Shown here in pieces: positions 34,369 through 41,641 of a stretch of 64,000 nucleotides of DNA. Each line of letters opens with the position of its first letter. The first letter of the stretch is position 1. The translations under genes and the position numbers were made by a program. A model generated the notes under the pieces. The model saw only the letters and a list, made by a program, of their open reading frames with translations, had not been told where the DNA came from and did not search any database. The stretch lies in assembly GCF_006088715.1 (NCBI RefSeq), contig NZ_CP030771.1, positions 620,001 through 684,000 of the forward strand, read 5' to 3'. Origin of the DNA: Streptomyces sp. YIM 121038 (GTDB taxonomy: Bacteria; Actinomycetota; Actinomycetes; Streptomycetales; Streptomycetaceae).

Positions 34369-35628
34369 TCAGCGGCCGCCCGTGACGGCCTTGATCTCCC
34401 GGTCGATGATCTCCCACAGCGGCACGCCGTCGCAGTTGCTGAGGATGACGCCGACCCAGCCGGTGTCCGGGTAGATGTTCCAGCTGGCGCCGACACCGGG
34501 GTCGCCGCCGGCGCGCCCCCACAACCACTGGCCGTTGGTGATGTGGACCGGCATCGAGTAGGCCCCGAACCCCGCGTCGGCGCCGGGCGCCCGGCCGTTC
34601 CGCAGGCCGCCCTGCTGCGGGGGAAGGGGCGTCTTGGCCGCGGTCAGCACCTCGGCGTAGGGCCGGTCGAGGACCGTGCCGTCGGTCAGCGCGTGCGCGA
34701 ACCGGACCAGGTCGGGCGCGGTGGCGAAGCCGCCGTCCCCGGGGGCGTCGATGAAGTTGCGGCCGGGGTTCTTGCCCGGCTGGTGCGGGCTCGGGCTGTC
34801 CTTGTCCAGGTTGCGGACGGCGTCCACCCGGCTGCCGTCGGCCAGTTCCATGTACGGGTGCGCGACGCGCTCGTCGGTGAGCCACCGCGGTCTGGTGCAG
34901 AACGCCGTGCCGGTCATGCCGCAGCGCCGGAAGATGTGTTCCTCGACGTAGTCCCAGTACGTCGTGCCGGTCACGGCCTCCACGATCAGCGCGGGGATGG
35001 CGACCTCGGCGCCGACGTGGTCGGTGGGGGTGCCGGGGGCGGCCACCAGCTCGGCCTGCCGGGCCCACCGCTCGTTGTACTCGCGCACCTCCTCCCGGCT
35101 CTGGAAGACGCGCCGCACGTCCACGTCCGGGTTGCTCAGCCCGGAGGTGCCGGAGAGCAGGTGATGGATCGTCACCTTCTCGGCGATCTCCTTGGCGAAG
35201 CCCGTCAGATGGGTGCCCACCGTGTCCCACAGCTTCACCTCGCCCCGCTGCACCAGTTGCAGGACGGCCACCGCGCCGAACGGCTTGCCCGCCGAGCTGA
35301 GGGAGAAGGCGACGCCCTCGTGGTTGCGGACCCCCTTCTCCTCGTCGGCCATGCCGTAGCTGCGCGACAGGACCGTCCGGCCCCGGTGCGACAGCAGGAC
35401 CACGCCGGAGAACTTGTCCTCCGCGGCCAGCTTCGCCACGTACCGGTCGTAGGCTCCGCCGGGCCGGGCGTCCGGCGGGATCGCGTCGGGATCGGTGCGG
35501 GCGGGGGCCGCGTGGCCGGGGCGGGCGGTCACCAGCTGCGCGCCGGACGCCGCGGCGGCCGCGAGGCCGCTCCACCCGAGCAGCCGCCGCCGGTCGATGC
35601 CGCGTACGGAATCCGCGTCCATGGTCAT
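34369..35628 (-). CDS. Tat-type serine hydrolase, beta-lactamase/DD-peptidase fold
   Basis: A 419-residue protein of the class C beta-lactamase superfamily. The N-terminus has a twin-arginine signal (DRRRLLGWSGLAAAA). The nucleophile motif is SSAGKPF (Ser-x-x-Lys). The second motif, usually Tyr-x-Asn after PGT, reads PGTPTDHVGAEVA, with no Tyr, and the third, usually His-Thr-Gly, reads GRAGGDPG. Two of the three catalytic motifs are thus atypical, so activity may be altered, for example esterase-like. It is probably exported folded. An inverted repeat with ATACGC lies between it and the divergent LysR gene. Confidence 0.82.
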   Translation of the reverse strand: MTMDADSVRGIDRRRLLGWSGLAAAAASGAQLVTARPGHAAPARTDPDAIPPDARPGGAYDRYVAKLAAEDKFSGVVLLSHRGRTVLSRSYGMADEEKGVRNHEGVAFSLSSAGKPFGAVAVLQLVQRGEVKLWDTVGTHLTGFAKEIAEKVTIHHLLSGTSGLSNPDVDVRRVFQSREEVREYNERWARQAELVAAPGTPTDHVGAEVAIPALIVEAVTGTTYWDYVEEHIFRRCGMTGTAFCTRPRWLTDERVAHPYMELADGSRVDAVRNLDKDSPSPHQPGKNPGRNFIDAPGDGGFATAPDLVRFAHALTDGTVLDRPYAEVLTAAKTPLPPQQGGLRNGRAPGADAGFGAYSMPVHITNGQWLWGRAGGDPGVGASWNIYPDTGWVGVILSNCDGVPLWEIIDREIKAVTGGR

Positions 35629-35686
35629 GTCCCCTGTCCCATCGGCTTCTGAACGGTCCTACTCAAGACCGCGGACCGTTGCGGCG

Positions 35687-35719
35687 GCGTATGCGCTTTT
35701 CGATACGCCCGCGATACGC
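35687..35719. promoter_or_regulatory. Inverted repeat GCGTAT-N10-ATACGC plus a third half-site
   Basis: GCGTAT at 35687 and ATACGC at 35703 form an inverted repeat with a ten-base spacer, and another ATACGC follows at 35714. It sits between the divergent serine hydrolase and LysR genes, some 50 bases before the LysR start. Spacing and position fit a LysR-type operator. Confidence 0.5.
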
Positions 35720-35770
35720 CCCGGCCCGGGGGAGGCGGGCCACGGGCAGCGGTTCTGAGAGGGTGCGCCT

Positions 35771-36667
35771 ATGGATGTCCGGCAGCTGGAGTACTTCCTC
35801 GCGATCGTCGACCGCGGTGGGTTCAACCGCGCCGCCGCGGCGCTGTACGTGTCGCAGCCCTCGCTCTCGCAGGCCGTCCGGGCCCTGGAGCGCGACATCG
35901 GCACGGAGCTCTTCCATCGCATCGGACGCCGGGCGGTCCTCACCGAGGCGGGCCGGGCCCTCATCGAACCGGCGCGCGCGGCCGTGCGGAGCCTGCACAC
36001 CGCGCGGGCGAGCGTCGACGCCGTGCGCGAGCTGCGCGAGGGCCGCCTCGACATCGCCTCCATGCCGTCGCAGGCGGTGGAGCCGCTCACCACGCTGATC
36101 CGCGCGTTCAGCGACGACCACCCGGGCGTCACGGTGGCCGTGAAGGCGGCCTTCACCGCCCGGGACGTCGTCGACATGGTGCGTACGGGCGCGGTCGAGC
36201 TGGGGCTGCTCGCGACGGCAGGAGCGGTGCCGGAGAAGGAGGTCGCCGCGCACGTGCTCGGGCGGCAGCGGTTCGTGCTCGTGGTGCCGCCCGGCGGGCC
36301 CTTCGCCGGGCGGGACGCGCTCGGCTGCGCGGAGCTGGCCGGGCAGCGGCTGATCGTCGGGCAGCCGGGCACCGGCATGCGCGCCTACGTCGACGCGCTG
36401 CGCGAGCGGGGCGTCGACTTCACCGTGGCCGCGGAGACCGAGCACCGGGTGGCCCTGCTGCCGCTGGTCCTGGCCGGCGTGGGGCTCGCCGTCGTCACGG
36501 ACTCCTGGCGGGAGTTCGCCCGCCGGGCGGGCGCCCGCGTCCTGGCCATCGAGCCCGCGACCACGCTGGACATCGCCCTGGTCAGCAGGCGCGGCGTGCT
36601 GTCCCCGGCCGCCGCCGCGTTCGCCGAGGCCGCCGTCGCGTCCCGCGCGCCGGACGAGGCCTGCTGA
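35771..36667 (+). CDS. LysR family transcriptional regulator
   Basis: A 298-residue LysR-type regulator. The N-terminus MDVRQLEYFLAIVDRGGFNRAAAALYVSQPSLSQAVRALERDIGTELFHRIGRR is a textbook winged helix-turn-helix. The rest is the two-lobed effector domain (LDIASMPSQAVEPLTTLIRAF, RFVLVVPPGGPFAG, GVGLAVVTD). It precedes the tartrate-dehydrogenase-like and DctA genes on the same strand, so it probably switches on C4-dicarboxylate or tartrate use. Its operator is likely the inverted repeat upstream. Confidence 0.92.
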   Translation: MDVRQLEYFLAIVDRGGFNRAAAALYVSQPSLSQAVRALERDIGTELFHRIGRRAVLTEAGRALIEPARAAVRSLHTARASVDAVRELREGRLDIASMPSQAVEPLTTLIRAFSDDHPGVTVAVKAAFTARDVVDMVRTGAVELGLLATAGAVPEKEVAAHVLGRQRFVLVVPPGGPFAGRDALGCAELAGQRLIVGQPGTGMRAYVDALRERGVDFTVAAETEHRVALLPLVLAGVGLAVVTDSWREFARRAGARVLAIEPATTLDIALVSRRGVLSPAAAAFAEAAVASRAPDEAC

Positions 36668-36740
36668 TAAGGCCCGCCTATAAGGCAGATCCGGTATGCG
36701 TCTTGGACGCCGGTACGGGCCCGTTGCTGGAATCGACGGC

Positions 36741-37799
36741 ATGACGAACCACCGCATCGCGCTGATCCCCGGCGACGGCATCGGCACCGAGGTGCTGCCC
36801 GCCGCGCAGCAGGTCCTCGACGTCCTCGGCCGCCGCCACGGCTTCGGCCTCACCTACACCTCGTACGACGACTGGTCCTGCGAGCGGTATCTGCGCGAGG
36901 GCGCGATGATGCCGGACGACGGCCTCGACCAGCTGCGCGACAAGGACGCCGTCCTGCTGGGCGCGGTGGGCCACCCCGAGGTGCCCGACCACGTCTCGCT
37001 GTGGGGGCTCCTCATCCCGATCCGGCGGGGCTTTCGCCAGTACGTCAACCTCCGGCCCATCCGCGTCTTCGAGGGCATCGAGAGCCCCGTGCGGAACGCG
37101 CGCGTCGGTGAGGTCGACTTCGTGGTCGTCCGCGAGAACGTGGAGGGCGAGTACAGCCAGGTCGGCGGCCGCTTCAACAGCGGCTTCCCCGACGAACTCG
37201 CCGTGCAGGAGGCCGTGTTCACACGGGCCGGGGTCAGCCGGGTCCTCGACTACGCCTTCAGCCTCGCGGCGCGCCGGGGCGGGCGGCTGACCTCGGCCAC
37301 GAAGTCGAACGGCATCGTGCACACCATGCCCTTCTGGGACGAGCTCGTCGCCGAGCGCGCGCCCCGCTTCCCCCGGGTCGCCTGGGAGCAGGAGCACATC
37401 GACGCCCTCGCGGCGAAGTTCGTCCTCGACCCGGGCCGGTTCGACGTGGTCGTCGCCTCCAACCTCTTCGGTGACATCCTCAGCGACCTCGCGGCCGCGA
37501 TCGCCGGGTCCATCGGGATCGCCCCGGCCGCCAACCTCAATCCCGAGCGGGAGTTCCCCTCGATGTTCGAGCCGGTGCACGGTTCGGCGCCCGACATCGC
37601 GGGCCGGGGCGTCGCCAACCCGCTGGGCGCGATCTGGTCGGCGGCCCTGATGCTCGACCACCTCGGCCATCCCGCGGCGGCCAGGGACGTCACCGACGCC
37701 ATCGCGGGCGTCCTCGCGAAGACCGACGTGCGCACCGCCGACCTGGGCGGCACCGCCACGACCGCCGCCTTCACCGACAAGGTCCTCGAACTCCTCTGA
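36741..37799 (+). CDS. Tartrate/D-malate dehydrogenase (isopropylmalate dehydrogenase family)
   Basis: A 352-residue NAD-dependent decarboxylating dehydrogenase. It opens RIALIPGDGIGTEVLPAA. Further on come LWGLLIPIRRGFRQYVNLRP, VVVRENVEGEYSQVGG and SNLFGDILSDLAAAIAGSIGIAPAANLNPE, the family active-site and NAD regions. SLWGLLIPIRRGFRQY is typical of the tartrate dehydrogenase/D-malate dehydrogenase branch rather than of LeuB. It should oxidise D-malate or tartrate to pyruvate or oxaloglycolate. It lies between a LysR regulator and a dicarboxylate symporter, which supports this reading. Confidence 0.9.
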   Translation: MTNHRIALIPGDGIGTEVLPAAQQVLDVLGRRHGFGLTYTSYDDWSCERYLREGAMMPDDGLDQLRDKDAVLLGAVGHPEVPDHVSLWGLLIPIRRGFRQYVNLRPIRVFEGIESPVRNARVGEVDFVVVRENVEGEYSQVGGRFNSGFPDELAVQEAVFTRAGVSRVLDYAFSLAARRGGRLTSATKSNGIVHTMPFWDELVAERAPRFPRVAWEQEHIDALAAKFVLDPGRFDVVVASNLFGDILSDLAAAIAGSIGIAPAANLNPEREFPSMFEPVHGSAPDIAGRGVANPLGAIWSAALMLDHLGHPAAARDVTDAIAGVLAKTDVRTADLGGTATTAAFTDKVLELL

Positions 37800-37880
37800 C
37801 CGCTGTTCCCCGAGCCGCCGGCGGCCGCCGCGAGCAGCCCGAAGGCCGGTTGCGCCCGTTCCCCGACGAGGAGAAACGCC

Positions 37881-39251
37881 ATGGCAGCACCCGCGTCCCC
37901 CGCAGCGGCACCCGCACCCGCGCCCAAGCGGCCCTGGTACCGGCAGCTCTACTTCTGGGTTCTGACCGCCATCGTCACCGGGGTGCTCACCGGCTGGCTG
38001 TGGCCCTCGGCCGGCACCGCCCTGGAGCCGGTGGGCACCACGTTCGTCGCCGCCATCAAGATGCTCATCGCCCCGATCGTCTTCCTGACCGTCGTGGCGG
38101 GCATCGGCGGCGTCGACAGCCTCGGCCGCGTGGGCCGCGTGGGGCTGAAGTCCCTGCTCTACTTCCAGGCCGGGACGCTCGCCGCCCTGCTCGTGGGCCT
38201 GGTGGCCGTCAACGTCTTCCAGCCCGGCGCGGGCGTCCACGCCGACCCGGGCGAGCTCCGCCTCGAAGGGGACGCGCGGCAGTACGTCAAGGACGGGCAG
38301 GACCAGGACTGGTGGCACTTCCTCACCGACATCGTCCCCCACAGCGCCGTGGGAGCCTTCGCCGAGGGCAACGTCCTCCAGGTCATCTTCCTCTCGGTGC
38401 TCTTCGGCGTCGCCCTCAAGGCCGTCGGCCCCGTCGGTGAACCGATCGTCGAGGGCGTCCACCGCCTGAGCGCCGTCGCCTTCAAGATCCTCCACTATGT
38501 GATGCTGGCCGCTCCCGTGGGCGCCTTCGGCGCGATGGCCTACACGATCGGCGCGTACGGGATCTCCACACTCACCAGCCTCGGGCAGCTCATCGGGCTC
38601 TTCTACGGGACGTCCGCGTTCTTCGTGGTCGTGGTGCTCGGCGCGGTCACCGCCGCGCTCAGGATCAACATCTTCCGGCTGCTCCGCTATCTGCGCGAGG
38701 AGTTCGTCCTGGTCCTGGGCACCTCGTCGTCCGAGAGCGCCCTGCCGCGCCTGATGCAGAAGCTGGAGGGCCTCGGCGTCAGACGCGACATCGTCGGCCT
38801 GACGGTGCCCACGGGCTACTCCTTCAACCTGGACGGCAGCTCCCTGTATCTGTCCCTGGCCGCCGTCTACATCGCCCAGGCGACCGACACCCCCTTGAGC
38901 ATCGGCCAGCAGCTCGGTCTGCTCGCCGTCATGATCCTGACCTCGAAGGGGTCCGGCGGCATCACCGGCGCCGGTTTCATCGCCCTGGCCGCGACGCTGT
39001 CCACGGTGGGCACCGTCCCCGCGGCGGGCATCATGCTCATCTTCGGCATCGACAAGTTCATGTCGGAGTGCCGTGCCCTGACCAACCTCGCGGGCAACAG
39101 CGTGGCCACGCTCGTCGTCGCCCGCTGGGAGAACGACCTCGACACGGAGCGCGTCAACAAGGTGCTCAAGGCCCGCGCCCCGGATCCCGCCCCCGCCGAG
39201 GAGGCCGACGGCCGGGCCGAGGCCCCCGTGGAGCTGCCGACGAAGGCCTGA
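37881..39251 (+). CDS. dctA: C4-dicarboxylate:cation symporter (DctA/GltP family)
   Basis: A 456-residue membrane protein of the DAACS family. Features include KMLIAPIVFLTVVAGIGG, the re-entrant serine-rich stretch VLGTSSSESALPRLMQKLEGLGV, TVPTGYSFNLDGSSLYLSLA, LTSKGSGGITGAGFIALAATLSTVG and IFGIDKFMSECRALTNLAGN. These match DctA, which takes up succinate, fumarate and malate. GAGGAG lies before the ATG. It follows the tartrate/D-malate dehydrogenase gene, and together with LysR it forms a dicarboxylate-use unit. Confidence 0.92.
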   Translation: MAAPASPAAAPAPAPKRPWYRQLYFWVLTAIVTGVLTGWLWPSAGTALEPVGTTFVAAIKMLIAPIVFLTVVAGIGGVDSLGRVGRVGLKSLLYFQAGTLAALLVGLVAVNVFQPGAGVHADPGELRLEGDARQYVKDGQDQDWWHFLTDIVPHSAVGAFAEGNVLQVIFLSVLFGVALKAVGPVGEPIVEGVHRLSAVAFKILHYVMLAAPVGAFGAMAYTIGAYGISTLTSLGQLIGLFYGTSAFFVVVVLGAVTAALRINIFRLLRYLREEFVLVLGTSSSESALPRLMQKLEGLGVRRDIVGLTVPTGYSFNLDGSSLYLSLAAVYIAQATDTPLSIGQQLGLLAVMILTSKGSGGITGAGFIALAATLSTVGTVPAAGIMLIFGIDKFMSECRALTNLAGNSVATLVVARWENDLDTERVNKVLKARAPDPAPAEEADGRAEAPVELPTKA

Positions 39252-39358
39252 GCCGCCTGGCGGCGGGCGCCGCGCGGCCTTCCTCTAGAGTTCTTCCGTC
39301 CCCTGGACGCGCACGGCCCCGGCCGACGGCGCGTGCCGACCCCGACCGAGGAACGACC

Positions 39359-40189
39359 GTGACCGACATGGCGCCCATATCCCTCCAGCAGGAGATCGCC
39401 CGGGATCTCCAGGTGAGCCCGACCTTCGAGGCGGAGCAGGAGATCGAGCGCCGGGTGGCGTTCCTCGCCGACCAGCTGACCTCCACGGGCCTGCGCTCGC
39501 TGGTCCTCGGCATCAGCGGCGGCGTGGACTCCACGACCGCGGGCCGGCTGTGCCAGCTGGCCGTCGAGCGGGTCCGCGCCACCGGGCGCGACGCCACGTT
39601 CTTCGCGATGCGGCTGCCGTACGGCACGCAGGCCGACGAGCACGACGCGCAGCTGGCGCTCGACTTCATCCGGCCCGACGAGACCCTGACCGTCGACGTG
39701 CGGCCCGCGAGCGACGCGGCCCTCGAAGCGGTCCTCGCCGGGGGCACGGCCTTCCGCGACGCGCACCACCAGGACTTCGTCCACGGCAACATCAAGGCCC
39801 GGCAGCGCATGATGGCCCAGTACGCCGTCGCGGGCGCGCACGACGGCCTGGTCGTGGGCACCGACCACGCCGCGGAGGCGGTCTCCGGCTTCTTCACCAA
39901 GTTCGGCGACGGCGCGGCCGACGTGGTGCCGCTCACCGGCCTCACCAAGCGGCGCGTCCGCGCCCTGGCCGAGGCCCTGGGCGCGCCCGCCGCCCTGGTG
40001 TGGAAGACCCCGACCGCGGACCTGGAGACGCTGAGCCCGGGCAAGCCCGACGAGGACGCGCTCGGCGTCACCTACGACGACATCGACGACCTCCTGGAGG
40101 GCAAACCGGTCGACGGGCCCGCCTTCGAGGCCATCGTCCGCCGCTACCGCCTCACCGAGCACAAGCGGCAGCTGCCGATCGCCCCCTGA
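39359..40189 (+). CDS. nadE: Ammonia-dependent NAD synthetase
   Basis: A 276-residue protein, the same length as E. coli NadE. The PP-loop is LVLGISGGVDSTTAGRLCQLA. Later come MRLPYGTQADEHDAQLALDFI, NIKARQRMMAQYAVAG, LVVGTDHAAEAVSGFFTKFGDGAADVVPL and TKRRVRALAEALG, all conserved in NadE, with KTPTADLE as the substrate loop. It makes NAD from deamido-NAD and ammonia. The start is GTG (GAGGAACGACC upstream); an ATG nine bases later is possible. No glutaminase domain is present. Confidence 0.97.
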   Translation: MTDMAPISLQQEIARDLQVSPTFEAEQEIERRVAFLADQLTSTGLRSLVLGISGGVDSTTAGRLCQLAVERVRATGRDATFFAMRLPYGTQADEHDAQLALDFIRPDETLTVDVRPASDAALEAVLAGGTAFRDAHHQDFVHGNIKARQRMMAQYAVAGAHDGLVVGTDHAAEAVSGFFTKFGDGAADVVPLTGLTKRRVRALAEALGAPAALVWKTPTADLETLSPGKPDEDALGVTYDDIDDLLEGKPVDGPAFEAIVRRYRLTEHKRQLPIAP

Positions 40190-40204
40190 GCCCCGCCCCG
40201 CCGG

Positions 40205-40924
40205 TCAGCGGGTGGTGTGCGCGCCGCCGTTGACGTGCAGGACCTGCCCGGTGATGTGCCGGGCCGCCGGTGAGGCGAGGAAGGCCACGGCGCCCACGAC
40301 GTCGTCAGGGGTGCCCGGACGGCCCGTGGCGGTGGCCGCCACCAGCTGCCCGCGGCGCTCCCCGGTGAGCTTGTCGCGGAAGAACTCGGTGTCGGCGATG
40401 TAGCCGGGCGCGACCACGTTCGCCGTGACGGACCGGGCGCCGAGTTCGCCCGCCAGGCTGATGTTCCAGGTGGCGAGGCCCGCCTTGGCTGCGCCGTAGG
40501 ACCCCGCTCCCTGGTCGGCCGCGATGGAGCCGATGTGGACGACGGCGCCGCCCTCGGCCAGGCGGTCCGCCACCGCCCGGGTGGTGAGGGCCGCGCTGAT
40601 GAGGTTGGCCTCCAGGTTGGCGCGGAAGTCCCGGGCGTAGGAGGCCAGGTCCGCCTTGCCGTCGGCGTCGAAGAGCACGTTCCCGCCCGCGTTGTTGACC
40701 AGGACGTCGATGCGCTCGGGCAGCGCGTCGAGGAGGCGCAGCAGGTGGTCGGGGCGCGTGTGGTCGCAGACCAGGGCGTTGGCTCCGGTCCCGGCGGCCA
40801 GCTCCTCGATCGGCCCGGGCCTGCGGCCCGTGACGAACACCTCGTCGCCCTGGGCGGCGAAGTGCCGCGCGACGGCCCCGCCGATGCCCGTGCCGCCCCC
40901 GGTGACCAGGATGGTGCGTGCCAT
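40205..40924 (-). CDS. SDR family oxidoreductase
   Basis: A 239-residue short-chain dehydrogenase. The cofactor loop is VTGGGTGIGGAVARHF, then VLVNNAGGNVLF. The catalytic set is Ser in IGSIAADQGAGS and Tyr/Lys in YGAAKAG. PGYIADTEF and the terminal HITGQVLHVNGGAH are typical. The Arg in VTGRRPGP suggests NADP. It is divergent from a MarR regulator, which probably controls it through AT-rich palindromes in the shared promoter. The substrate is unknown. Confidence 0.93.
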   Translation of the reverse strand: MARTILVTGGGTGIGGAVARHFAAQGDEVFVTGRRPGPIEELAAGTGANALVCDHTRPDHLLRLLDALPERIDVLVNNAGGNVLFDADGKADLASYARDFRANLEANLISAALTTRAVADRLAEGGAVVHIGSIAADQGAGSYGAAKAGLATWNISLAGELGARSVTANVVAPGYIADTEFFRDKLTGERRGQLVAATATGRPGTPDDVVGAVAFLASPAARHITGQVLHVNGGAHTTR

Positions 40925-40954
40925 ATGCTGAGCTCCGATCACATTCGTATAGGC

Positions 40955-40971
40955 CTAAATTTAGAGCTAAA
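40955..40971. promoter_or_regulatory. Overlapping AT-rich palindromes, likely MarR operator
   Basis: CTAAATTTAG is a perfect ten-base palindrome, and the overlapping TTTAGAGCTAAA has five-base inverted arms. They lie in the 68-base gap between the divergent SDR and MarR genes and stand out against the GC-rich background. This is the usual place for a MarR-family operator. Confidence 0.6.
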
Positions 40972-40992
40972 CGTAGTACGAGGGGGCTCCCC

Positions 40993-41559
40993 GTGACAAG
41001 AGATCCACACGGCGCGCAGGAGGCGGCCGACGCCCTCCCCACGGCCCGGACCATCGCCGAGGCCTGGCAGCGCGAGCGCCCCGGCACCCCGGTCGACTCG
41101 ATCGGGATCGTCACCCCGATCTGGCAGCTGGCCAAGCTCTTCGGCGACGACCGGCGCGCCGTGCTCGCCCGCGCCGGGGTCGACACCGCCACGCTCGACC
41201 TGCTCAGCGTGTTGCGCCGCAGCGGCCCTCCGTACACGCTCACCACCCGGGAGATCGGCCACCGCTGTCTGGTGACGGCGGGCGCGGTCTCCCAGCGCGT
41301 CGCCCGCGCCGAGCGCGAGGGGCTCGTCACCCGCGCCCCGGCGCCGGACCGCTCCCGCGCCGTCCTGGTCGCCCTCACCCCGGCCGGGCACGAGCTCGTC
41401 GAGGCGACGGTGGACCACGTCCTGCTGCGCGACGCCGAGTTGATCGGCTCGCTCACGTCCGAGCAGCAGACGCAACTCGCGGACCTGCTCCGCGTGCTGC
41501 TCGACGACGTCCAGGACCGCGTCGGCGACCACGGGATCACTCAGGTGGGGCACCTCTGA
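40993..41559 (+). CDS. MarR family transcriptional regulator
   Basis: A 188-residue MarR-type regulator starting at GTG. The winged helix-turn-helix is LDLLSVLRRSGPPYTLTTREIGHRCLVTAGAVSQRVARAEREGLVTRAPAPDRSRAVLVALTPAGHEL. The N-terminal 60 residues are longer than in typical MarR proteins. It is divergent from an SDR oxidoreductase. Repression through the palindromes between them is likely; the inducer is unknown. Confidence 0.88.
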   Translation: MTRDPHGAQEAADALPTARTIAEAWQRERPGTPVDSIGIVTPIWQLAKLFGDDRRAVLARAGVDTATLDLLSVLRRSGPPYTLTTREIGHRCLVTAGAVSQRVARAEREGLVTRAPAPDRSRAVLVALTPAGHELVEATVDHVLLRDAELIGSLTSEQQTQLADLLRVLLDDVQDRVGDHGITQVGHL

Positions 41560-41573
41560 GCCACCCGGAACGG

Positions 41574-41635
41574 TGCGGCCCGGACGCGGAGATCCACGTC
41601 CGGGCCGCATCTGCCCCACCGCCGTGCGGCGGTGG
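41574..41635. terminator. Two adjacent hairpins between convergent marR and alkyl sulfatase genes
   Basis: Hairpin one has perfect 13-base arms (TGCGGCCCGGACG and complement, 41574-41609) with a ten-base loop. Hairpin two has eight-base arms (CCACCGCC/GGCGGTGG, 41616-41635) with a four-base loop. They lie between the MarR stop and the alkyl sulfatase stop, so each gene is served by one. Confidence 0.75.
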
Positions 41636-41641
41636 CCTCCG

